DNA of 9,288 bases, taken from Candidatus Uhrbacteria bacterium. GTDB taxonomy: Bacteria > Patescibacteriota > Patescibacteriia > 2-12-FULL-60-25. The position numbers and the translations under genes were made by a program. The stretch lies in NCBI GenBank assembly GCA_009691315.1, contig SICT01000040.1:1-9288 (forward strand), read 5' to 3'. Within the stretch, counting starts at the first letter, position 1. Each line of letters starts with the position of its first letter. This document shows, one piece after another, positions 1 to 7,800 of the stretch. The notes below the pieces were generated by a model. That model did no database searches and had not been told where the DNA came from. It saw only the letters and a program-made list of their open reading frames with translations.

Positions 1-837
1 GGTCTGCTGTTCGCGCTCATCACGGCGAGTTTTAGTTTAATTTATTCCGTGACCCGCGTCCTGCATTTGGCACATGGGGCCGTCATGATTGCCGCTGGCT
101 ACGCTTTTTATACGGGATTGACGCTCTGGCACTGGCCTCTCTGGCTCGCCATCATTTTCGCCATCATCATCGCGACTGCACTGGGATTACTGATCAATAG
201 CCAGATTTATGAACGGATGCGAAAAAATGGTGTGGTTTCTATTGCCGGCACCTTAATTGCCACCATTTCCATTTTATTAATTATCCAAAACGTTCTCCTC
301 GCAGTCTTTGGATCAGCCACAAAATTCTTTTCAGCTCTCCAAGGACAAGTTCACACCTTTGGAACAGTAAATGTGACGGACAACGAAGTTCGTATCATTA
401 TTTTATGTCCGATCTTATTGATTCTTCTCACCCTCTTTTTATCCAAGACACGGATCGGTAAAGCGTTGCGAGCCGTCGCTGATAATGAAATGGTCGCGGA
501 AGTTGTCGGCATTTCCGCTCGACGCATGCGCATGATGGTATTTGGCATCGGTTCAGCTCTGGCGGGAATTGCGGGAATTCTTTTTGCCATTGAATACAGC
601 CTCGTTCCTTCTATGGTCGTCATGGCCACCCTGGCAATGTTCTTCCGTACGATCTTGGGTGGCATTGGATCCATTGGTGGTGCTGTCTTAGGCAGTCTGC
701 TGATTGAAACGGTCATCGCTCTAACCGGTTGGTATTGGAATATCGGGTGGGTTCAATTGACGAGCTTTATCTTCACGTTCCTCGTTTTGCTCATACGTCC
801 GCATGGTTTATTAGGTAAAATAAAACGTTCGCTATGA
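1..837 (+). CDS. livH: Branched-chain amino-acid ABC transporter permease, LivH family (5' end outside window)
   Basis: Inner-membrane permease subunit that, with LivM, forms the translocation path of a branched-chain amino-acid (or related) ABC importer. The reading frame is open from base 1 and already reads GLLFALITASFSLIYSV, followed by RVLHLAHGA. This is the conserved start region of LivH, so roughly ten N-terminal residues lie outside the window. The GTG at 49 is an internal valine, not the start. The 278 residues seen are mostly hydrophobic, with several membrane segments. A cytoplasmic loop (RIGKALRAVADNEMVAEVVGI, near 450-515) resembles the ATPase-contact loop of this family. A glycine-rich GGIGSIGGAVLG segment lies near the end. 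The TGA stop overlaps the livM ATG by 4 bp, which suggests translational coupling. The exact substrate cannot be read from the sequence. Confidence 0.9.
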   Translation, partial: GLLFALITASFSLIYSVTRVLHLAHGAVMIAAGYAFYTGLTLWHWPLWLAIIFAIIIATALGLLINSQIYERMRKNGVVSIAGTLIATISILLIIQNVLLAVFGSATKFFSALQGQVHTFGTVNVTDNEVRIIILCPILLILLTLFLSKTRIGKALRAVADNEMVAEVVGISARRMRMMVFGIGSALAGIAGILFAIEYSLVPSMVVMATLAMFFRTILGGIGSIGGAVLGSLLIETVIALTGWYWNIGWVQLTSFIFTFLVLLIRPHGLLGKIKRSL

Positions 838-1715
838 TTGCTCTACTGATCCACCTCCTCGTTCTCTTTGCCATTTTGGGCATTGCCGCTTTGGCGTTGA
901 ATTTGACGTTGGGTTGGGCCGGGCTGATTAATCTTGGTTTTATGGGACTGGTATCTATTGGGGCCTACTCAACAGCGATCCTCACGACTTTGCATGGCTG
1001 GCCGATGTATCTGGGTGTTATATTAGGAATGATCTTTGCCGCCATTGCCTCGCTCCTACTCGGACTGTTAATCCGTACGATGAGCGGTGACACTTTGGCC
1101 GCCGTGTTGCTTGGATTTAACTTTACAGTTTATTCCGTTGGTCTTAATTGGACGAGTTTGACGCGCGGCCCACTCGGTATCCCAGGAATTTTACGACCTG
1201 AACTCATTCGTGAAGATCGTTTTTTCTTGATTCTGGCGCTGGTGCTTTTTGGCCTCACCTTGTTGATCGTTCAGCGTATTACCAAATCTCCCTTTGGCCG
1301 TGCCTTAGGGGCAATTCGTGATGATGAATTGCATGCGCGCGTACTCGGTAAACGTGCCTTTCGCGTCAAACTGATCACGCATGTGATTTCTGGCGCTCTG
1401 GCGGGATTGTCTGGAGCCTTGCTCGCTCATTTTATCCGTTTTATTGATCCAGCCAGCTTTTTCATCCCGCAATTAATCTTGGTGATATCAATGGTATTTG
1501 TTGGAGGACTTGCCTCTACTCGAGGAACGGTCATCGGTGCATTGATCATGACTTTTGTTCCAGAAATTGTAGATATTGCCACGAATTTACCATCCGCCAC
1601 TGTTGGCGCATTGCGAGCGATCATCTTCGCCTTGATTCTTTTGATGGTCGTCTTGTTCCGTCCCAAGGGAATTTTTGGAACGGTTGAATTACCTTCATAT
1701 GCTGACCGCGACTAA
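834..1715 (+). CDS. livM: Branched-chain amino-acid ABC transporter permease, LivM family
   Basis: Second permease of the importer, 293 residues, inner membrane. It opens with hydrophobic segments containing ALNLTLGWAGLINLGFMG, the family hallmark (N-L-x-x-G-x-x-G-x-x-x-L-G). A cytoplasmic loop, SPFGRALGAIRDDELHARVLG (roughly residues 150-172), is the likely contact to the ATPases and parallels the loop in the preceding permease. Near the end come MVFVGGLASTRGTVIGAL and LFRPKGIFG, both typical of LivM C-termini. The length is in the usual range for the shorter LivM proteins; the E. coli protein is longer at its N-terminus. The ATG at 834 is chosen because it forms an ATGA overlap with the livH stop. 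The 3' end overlaps the start of livG. No transporter-specific promoter is visible in front of it, so it should be expressed with livH. Confidence 0.9.
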   Translation: MIALLIHLLVLFAILGIAALALNLTLGWAGLINLGFMGLVSIGAYSTAILTTLHGWPMYLGVILGMIFAAIASLLLGLLIRTMSGDTLAAVLLGFNFTVYSVGLNWTSLTRGPLGIPGILRPELIREDRFFLILALVLFGLTLLIVQRITKSPFGRALGAIRDDELHARVLGKRAFRVKLITHVISGALAGLSGALLAHFIRFIDPASFFIPQLILVISMVFVGGLASTRGTVIGALIMTFVPEIVDIATNLPSATVGALRAIIFALILLMVVLFRPKGIFGTVELPSYADRD

Positions 1716-2442
1716 TCTTAAAAAATCTTTTGGTGGGGTCGCGGCTGTTGATCATGCTTCGTGTACGATTGAACAGGGGAAGATTACCGCGCTCATCGGG
1801 CCGAATGGCGCTGGTAAAACGACTTTTTTTAATCTGCTCTCCGGTACGATTGAGCCAGACGCCGGGTCAATCATTTTATTGGGAGAAGATTTGACCACAC
1901 ATAACGCGGAAGAACGGGCGCGTCATGGTATCTCGCGCAGTTTTCAACTCTCACGCCCGTTTCGGAATCTGACTGTGGCTGAACATCTTTTGCTGGCACT
2001 GGATGATGAGGATGATCAATTCTGGAAAAGTTTATTTAATGATGGGAAGCGTGATCAAGTTGCGATGAAACGCGTGCATGAAGTAATGAAAATGGTGGGG
2101 TTGGATGTTCCCGCCAGTCACGCGGGAGCTGATCTGTCCTATGGTCAAGGAAAACTCCTGGGCATTGCTATGGCGTTGATCCATCCGCATCGCTTAATGC
2201 TACTTGATGAACCAGTGGCAGGAGTCAATCCGGTGATTCGTGAAGCCATCTCGAGTATCTTGATGAAATTACGCGAAGAAGGAGAAACCATTTTCGTAAT
2301 TGAGCATGACATGGGATTTATTATGCCGTTGGCTGATCAGGTGATCGTGATGGATCACGGAAAAATTCTCGCTCAAGGGACTCCGGAACAAATCAAGAGG
2401 AATCCGGAAGTTTTGCACGCATATTTAGGACAACAACTATGA
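1699..2442 (+). CDS. livG: Branched-chain amino-acid ABC transporter ATPase, LivG family
   Basis: Cytoplasmic ATPase that pairs with LivF to drive the permeases. With the ATG at 1699 the protein is 247 residues and begins MLTATNLKKSFGG, as LivG proteins do. A TTG at 1675 in the same frame would add eight residues lying wholly inside livM; it has an AAGGGA just upstream but does not fit the family's N-terminus. Motifs: Walker A GPNGAGKTT (34-42), Q-loop Gln83 in SFQLSRPFRNLTV, signature LSYGQ (146-150), Walker B LMLLDEP (166-172), and the H-loop His203 in IEHDM. The stretch after the signature reads GKLLGIAMAL, slightly unlike the more usual QRxLEIARAL. The start overlaps livM by 17 bp. A 73-bp gap containing a palindromic repeat separates it from livF, although these genes are normally nearly touching. 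Confidence 0.9.
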   Translation: MLTATNLKKSFGGVAAVDHASCTIEQGKITALIGPNGAGKTTFFNLLSGTIEPDAGSIILLGEDLTTHNAEERARHGISRSFQLSRPFRNLTVAEHLLLALDDEDDQFWKSLFNDGKRDQVAMKRVHEVMKMVGLDVPASHAGADLSYGQGKLLGIAMALIHPHRLMLLDEPVAGVNPVIREAISSILMKLREEGETIFVIEHDMGFIMPLADQVIVMDHGKILAQGTPEQIKRNPEVLHAYLGQQL

Positions 2443-2454
2443 TTCTTTTTCTTT

Positions 2455-2504
2455 GTCATTCCTGCGCAGGCAGGAATCTAGATCCCCGCCTTCGCGAGGA
2501 TGAC
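2455..2504. repeat. 50-bp palindromic repeat between livG and livF
   Basis: An imperfect 50-bp inverted repeat running from GTCAT (2455-2459) to ATGAC (2500-2504). It is centred exactly on the palindrome ATCTAGAT (2476-2483), with 19 of 25 positions complementary between the two arms plus two possible G-U pairs. The left arm contains its own perfect palindrome CCTGCGCAGG (2461-2470). It fills most of the 73-bp livG-livF gap and ends 11 bp before the livF ATG. A second copy lies inside dnaE at 5070-5120, with 44 of 50 aligned bases identical and one extra base. The shape resembles REP-like or Rickettsia-type palindromic elements. In RNA it would form a strong hairpin that could stabilise livG mRNA or attenuate livF, but no T-run follows, so it is not a standard intrinsic terminator. 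Confidence 0.85.
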
Positions 2505-2515
2505 AAGAGTACTTT

Positions 2516-3220
2516 ATGATCGAAATCCAGAACGTCACCGCCGGCTACGGAAAATCACATGTGATCCATGATGTATCGTTTAAGATTGAGGTGGGGGAGA
2601 TCGTGTGTTTGCTTGGTCCGAATGGGGCAGGGAAGAGCACAGTGCTCAAAGCCATTTTTAAACTTGCTACCGTTCATCATGGAAAAGTGTTATTTCGTGA
2701 GCGGGATATTTCGAAATTACACACACATGAACTATTAGAGTTGGGCATTGCTTTTGTGCCTCAAGGACGTATTAATTTCTCGACACTCACGGTCAAAGAA
2801 AATCTAGAAATGGGCGGCTATCTACTCAATCATCCACACACGCTGAAAGAAAATATGGCGTTCGTACTGGATAAATTTCCAAAATTAAAGGAGAAACTAA
2901 ACGATACAGCGGCTTCCCTGTCTGGTGGTGAACAACAAATGTTGGCCATTGCTCGCGGTCTCATGATGCGACCTTCGCTCTTGCTGTTGGATGAACCATC
3001 TCTAGGATTAGCACCAAAAATCGTTGCAGAAATTTTCGAAAATCTACGCTCCATGGTCGAAGCGGGTATGACCATCATGATGGTTGAACAAAACGTTCAT
3101 CTCGCTCTAGAAATTGCCTCACGCGGCTATCTGATGGCGGGAGGAAAAGTAGTCTTCGCTGGTACAGCGCAGGAATTAAAGAATCCGGAAAGGATGAAAG
3201 AACTTTATTTGGGGAAATAA
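2516..3220 (+). CDS. livF: Branched-chain amino-acid ABC transporter ATPase, LivF family
   Basis: Second ATPase of the importer, 234 residues, cytoplasmic. Motifs: Walker A GPNGAGKST (34-42), Q-loop Gln83 in FVPQGRINFSTLTV, signature LSGGEQQ (135-141), Walker B LLLLDEP (155-161), then SLGLAP and VEQNV. Gln192 stands where most ABC proteins have the H-loop histidine. That substitution is normal for LivF and is not a defect. The ATG at 2516 gives the standard MIEIQNVTAGYG opening. Its only Shine-Dalgarno-like sequence is a weak AAGAG (2505-2509), directly abutting the end of the palindromic repeat. A repeat hairpin could therefore affect initiation. The next gene starts 4 bp after its stop, so the operon continues beyond the transporter. 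Confidence 0.92.
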   Translation: MIEIQNVTAGYGKSHVIHDVSFKIEVGEIVCLLGPNGAGKSTVLKAIFKLATVHHGKVLFRERDISKLHTHELLELGIAFVPQGRINFSTLTVKENLEMGGYLLNHPHTLKENMAFVLDKFPKLKEKLNDTAASLSGGEQQMLAIARGLMMRPSLLLLDEPSLGLAPKIVAEIFENLRSMVEAGMTIMMVEQNVHLALEIASRGYLMAGGKVVFAGTAQELKNPERMKELYLGK

Positions 3221-3224
3221 ATAT

Positions 3225-4817
3225 ATGCCTGGACTTGAACAAGGAGAACGTAAGCCTATCCAACCAATGAAAAGGGCAGGACTATTTGTTACGGACACGG
3301 CAAGAACACTTAAAGCAAATATCGCTCATGTATTTGATGGTGGTGATAGTGAGGTTGATTATGGCCTCGCCATAGCTATTATTCGTAGATCAGCTGGTCC
3401 TTACTCAAAAACAACTTGGGAAAAACGTGATAAAAAAGAACAGAATAAGGAGATCGATCGTATAAGTCGAACTATTCATCTCCTCAGACAAGGTCTGGAA
3501 GATCCGCAGAAGTCTACCCAAACTATTGATAGCCTTGCTAACCTCACAAAATTTGCTGACGAGATAGATGACGTACAAAAAGCGCGGTTACCTGCAAAAC
3601 AAATCAATCAACTTTTAGCAATGTCTCTTCCATCGATCCAAGAAGAACTTAAAGGTACCTATTCCAAGAATATAGAAATGCAGGAAATAGTAACGAAGTT
3701 TCTAGCTTCATCAATAATCACAACAGGAGTCAGGAACCAATTAAAACAAACCCTGCGAAAATCAATGGAATTTCTTCCGGAGGTAAATGAATGGTCAAAA
3801 TTAGGATTAAAAGAAGCACTCATCTTTGAATGCGGGAAAGATCAGGATAAAAAAGAATTGATTGATGAACTCATGAAACGATTAAAGGGGACTCCGGAAG
3901 AAATCGCGCGAACCAGTCGTATCTTATCGGTTCTTTATTTCAATCCTCTCAAAATCGCAAAGGAGGAAAGTGAAAACATCATGGGTATTCTTTTGGCACA
4001 GCAGGGCTTAAATCCTAAGAAAATAGTGGATGCTTGGAAACAAAGTGGCTCTAACAAGGATCTCCCAGACAAGCCTATTATGCGAACAAGATTCATGATC
4101 GGGATTGGCCGTAATATTGAACATCTTTGTCGATTGGCCTTAGAAAAACCCGGGGGAGCGAAACTGCTGTGGGAAGAATATGGTATCGCGGATTTTGGAA
4201 GATATCCCGTTGAGCTTCTGAATGAACAATGCGATACGCATGAAAAAAATGATTTGCCTTATGGGATAATTATCTCACCTCGTTACGATTGGAGTGGTGC
4301 TTTTTATGATGATGTAAAAGTTTTTGAAGATTTTTTCAAACAAATACATGACAAATATCGTCTTCGCGTCGTCGAATGTGATGGCAAAATAGGGATCGCA
4401 CGAGCGCTCATTAAATTAGATAAGCGCTATGGAAAGAAACATAAAATTGAATTCGCCTATATTGGTGGGCATGCGGATGGATCAAGCATGGATTTTGGAA
4501 ATGACAAAAAGATAGGTCATGAGCTCACGGTCGAGGATTTGAAAGGTCTTGGTCTACAACGCACAAGTTCTTATCTGACTCCCAATGCCACAATTATTTT
4601 GGGTGCATGTAAAGTTGGGATGGCGGGTGGTATCGGACCTATACTCTCTACAGCATTAGGATTAGAAGTGATCGCTCCTGATAACAATTCTTCTACCGAA
4701 GCCATTCATGTGGATCTATCCACAGGAATACCGAAATTTCGGGTTGAGTACGCATTTAAAGATGACATTGGTCAAACCCGTTCTTATATCGACGGAATAG
4801 AAAAAGAAAATGGGTAG
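3225..4817 (+). CDS. Putative caspase-like (clan CD) cysteine peptidase with helical N-terminal region
   Basis: A 530-residue soluble protein with no signal peptide or membrane segment visible. I do not recognise a named family. Residues ~1-340 look helical and charged (for example WEKRDKKEQNKEIDRI near 65-80) and may act as a regulatory or protein-binding part. Residues ~345-490 alternate strand and helix as in the caspase fold: YGIIISPR, FEDFFKQIH, LRVVECDG, ARALIKLDKRYG, then KIEFAYIGGHADG with His416 ending a hydrophobic strand, and ATIILGACKVG with Cys462 ending the next, followed by LGLEVIAP. A His-to-Cys spacing of 46 residues is similar to that of caspases. CHAT-like or C80-like relatives are alternatives, and the assignment rests on motif reading only. 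The ATG lies 4 bp after the livF stop with only a weak GGGG upstream, suggesting co-transcription. The gene appears more A-rich than the liv genes. Confidence 0.6.
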   Translation: MPGLEQGERKPIQPMKRAGLFVTDTARTLKANIAHVFDGGDSEVDYGLAIAIIRRSAGPYSKTTWEKRDKKEQNKEIDRISRTIHLLRQGLEDPQKSTQTIDSLANLTKFADEIDDVQKARLPAKQINQLLAMSLPSIQEELKGTYSKNIEMQEIVTKFLASSIITTGVRNQLKQTLRKSMEFLPEVNEWSKLGLKEALIFECGKDQDKKELIDELMKRLKGTPEEIARTSRILSVLYFNPLKIAKEESENIMGILLAQQGLNPKKIVDAWKQSGSNKDLPDKPIMRTRFMIGIGRNIEHLCRLALEKPGGAKLLWEEYGIADFGRYPVELLNEQCDTHEKNDLPYGIIISPRYDWSGAFYDDVKVFEDFFKQIHDKYRLRVVECDGKIGIARALIKLDKRYGKKHKIEFAYIGGHADGSSMDFGNDKKIGHELTVEDLKGLGLQRTSSYLTPNATIILGACKVGMAGGIGPILSTALGLEVIAPDNNSSTEAIHVDLSTGIPKFRVEYAFKDDIGQTRSYIDGIEKENG

Positions 4818-4835
4818 ATGAAAAAATTTTAGAGT

Positions 4836-7800
4836 TTATACCTCAACTTTAATCGTATTCGTTCCCAATACAGCTTCCAATTCTTTAATCACCGCTTCAT
4901 TTAATGCAATGCGATAAGAAGATTCAATTTTTTGCTTCCCTTGTTCATTCTCAATCAAAAAATAAACGCGATAGAGACCGGGATTTCGATCAAAAACTTC
5001 GCGGGCTTTTTGTAAAAAAGAATCAGGAAGTTGTGCGCGTAGATGTACGGTGACGGCTTGTTCTCGTCTGTCATCCTCACGAAGGCGGGGATCTTGGATT
5101 CCTGCCGCCGCAGAAATAACATTTGTATCTAAATATTTCGCCACTTCATCAATATTATTCGGTGTGATCTCATAACCTGATTCTGCTAAGTATTTGAGAT
5201 CTCCATCTTTTTCTTGCAATCGGCCGCTAATCACGAGCATGCGATCGGCTTGCCAAATGTCCGGGTTCTCGCGATAGACGCGCGGGAATACCACGACTTC
5301 AATATCACCGGTCGTGTCTTCCACTTTCAAAAAAACCATGGGCTCATTATTTTTGGTATAAATTTTTTTGGCTAAAGTCACGATCCCGCCCAGCCGAATT
5401 TTTTTTTCTTTTTTCTTGTTGGGCAAGTTGATCATGGATTCAAATAAACCGGTCAATCGTTCCTGGTATTCACGGAAGGGGTGGGCGGAAACATACAATC
5501 CTAATAATTCTTTTTCCCACATGAGTTTTTCTCGCGAACTCGCCGGGGGCGCTGGTTTGAGCACTAGTGGGGCATGGGAGCTCGTTCCAGAGGAAGCGAA
5601 CAGGTTAGCTTGGCCGGAAGACGCCTCGCTGGTGAGCCGACGATGATATTCAAGAATGGCATCAATATTAAAATACAAAGTATTACGCTCATCAAAACGA
5701 TCAAAAGCTCCAGCCCGGATCAACGCTTCCAAAGAACGACGATTAAATCCGTGATGGGTAATACGGGAAATAAAATCTGATAATGACTGATAGGATCCAC
5801 CCTTTTTTCGTTCTTGAATAATTGATTCGACGACATCTTCTCCCAGACCTTTGATAGTGATTAAACCAAAACGTAGTTTATTCGTGCCTTTCACGACAGA
5901 AAAACGGGCAAAGGATTCATTCACATCCGGAGCCATCACTTCCAATCCCATACGCCGACATTCATCAACCTCAATTGTCACTCGATCAAGATTGGTACAA
6001 TCACTATTCAACAGCGCTGCCATAAACGCCATAGGATAGTGGGCTTTGAGATAGGCTGTCTGATACGCAATCAGGGCATAACATGCGGAATGAGATTTAT
6101 TAAAACCATAAGCTGCAAATTCTTCAAATTGTTTAAAAATAGCTTCAGCAATTTCTCGCTTAACCTCATTTCTAATGGAACCCATAACAAATTTCGCGCG
6201 CATCTCGGCCATGAGCTTGGCATTCTTTTTCCCCATGGCTTTGCGCAAGGTATCTGCCTCGCCCCCGGTAAATCCGGCCATATCTTTTGACACGCGCATC
6301 ACCTGTTCTTGGTAAACTGGAATGCCGTACGTGCTCTTGAGTGCTTCTTCCATCAGCGGATGCAAATAGCTCACCTTTTCTTTTCCGTGCTTGCGCAAAA
6401 TAAAACTTTCTACGAGCCCGGCGCCAAGCGGTCCCGGACGATAAAGAGCGACCATGGCAATAATATCTTCAATCACCGTAGGCTTCAGCTCTCGAATATA
6501 TTTCTTCATGCCTTCGGATTCCAGCTGAAAGACTCCGGTCGTTTCTCCACGACTTAACAATTCATACGTTTCCGCATCATCAAGCGGAATACGATCAATG
6601 TCCATAGTGATTTGATGAACCGCTTGTACAATTTCTAAACAATCACGAATCACGGACAAGTTAGACAAACCCAAAAAATCCATTTTAAGCAATCCCATCA
6701 ATTCTGCCGAGTGAAGAGAGTACTGAACCACATATTCAACATCTCCTCCCTGCGCTTTTTGCACCGGGGCATATTCCACAAGCGGGGAAGGAGTGATAAC
6801 AATTCCGCACGCATGCTGAGAAGCATGACGTGCTGTGCCTTCCAACTTAATGGCCAAATCAAGCAAACGTTTTATACGCGGATCACTGTCATACAATGCA
6901 TGTAATTCGGGCGCTTCTACAATCGATTTTTCCAAGGGAATATGCTTGCCTTGCACGGGTGGAGGAACGCTCTTAGCAATCTGGTCCACTTGTGGATAGG
7001 GCATTCCAAGAGCCCGACCAACATCACGGACCGCGGCACGCGCAGCCATGGTTCCAAACGTAATAATTCCAGCGACATGGTTACTTCCATATTTTTTCAT
7101 GACATACTCAATAACGTCTTTCCGTTTCACATCATCAAAATCCGTATCAATATCTGGCATGGAAATACGGTCAGGATTGAGAAAACGTTCGAACAACAAA
7201 TCATAGTGTAGGGGATCGAGGTTGGTAATTTTCAGCACGTAGGACACGACGGAACCAGCCGCGGACCCGCGGCCTGGTCCGACAATCACCCCATGCTCTT
7301 TGGCCCACACGATATAATCCTGCACAATCAAAAAGTAGGCGGCAAAACCCATGCGCTCAATGGTTGCGAGTTCAAACTCCATGCGTTCATTCGCCTCCTG
7401 ACGCTTCGCCTCTTCCGGATAACGTTCGACAAGACCTAACGCGCATAATTTTCGTAAATAGGAAACACCCGTCTCGCCCGACGGTACTTCAAACTCTGGC
7501 AAAAGGGATTTGCCCAATTCCAATTCGACCGAACAACGATCAGCGATACGCCTGGTATTAGCGATCGCTTCCGGATGATCGCAAAAGGCATCAATCATAT
7601 CCTGCGGAGCCGACAGCGATAGATCAACGGCAGACATGGATTGGCGATTATGATCATCCACGACCTTTCCTTCATGAATGCACACCAAAACATCCTGAGC
7701 CTCACGATCATCAACATGCAGATAATGGGCATCCTTAGTTGCAACGATAGGCGCACCGGTTTTTTTTGATAGTTCAATCAAACGATGATTCACATCTGAT

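Noticed and set aside
49..51. GTG at 49 as the livH start
   Set aside because: The frame is open back to base 1 and those codons encode the conserved GLLFALI...LIYSV region, so the gene begins outside the window.
351..716. - strand frame opposite livH (and similar ones opposite livM and livF)
   Set aside because: Low-complexity, Met/Arg/Ile-rich translations typical of the antisense of membrane or ATPase genes.
1675..1698. TTG at 1675 as the livG start
   Set aside because: It adds eight residues not typical of LivG. ATG at 1699 gives the family N-terminus, although the upstream AAGGGA keeps the TTG formally possible.
1699..3220. Urea-type importer (UrtD/UrtE) instead of Liv
   Set aside because: No urea-operon genes are present and the ATPase motifs fit general LivG/LivF. 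Substrate remains undetermined, but Liv is the simpler call.
4818..4835. Bidirectional terminator between the convergent genes
   Set aside because: The 18-bp gap has an AAAAAATTTT run but no GC-rich stem.
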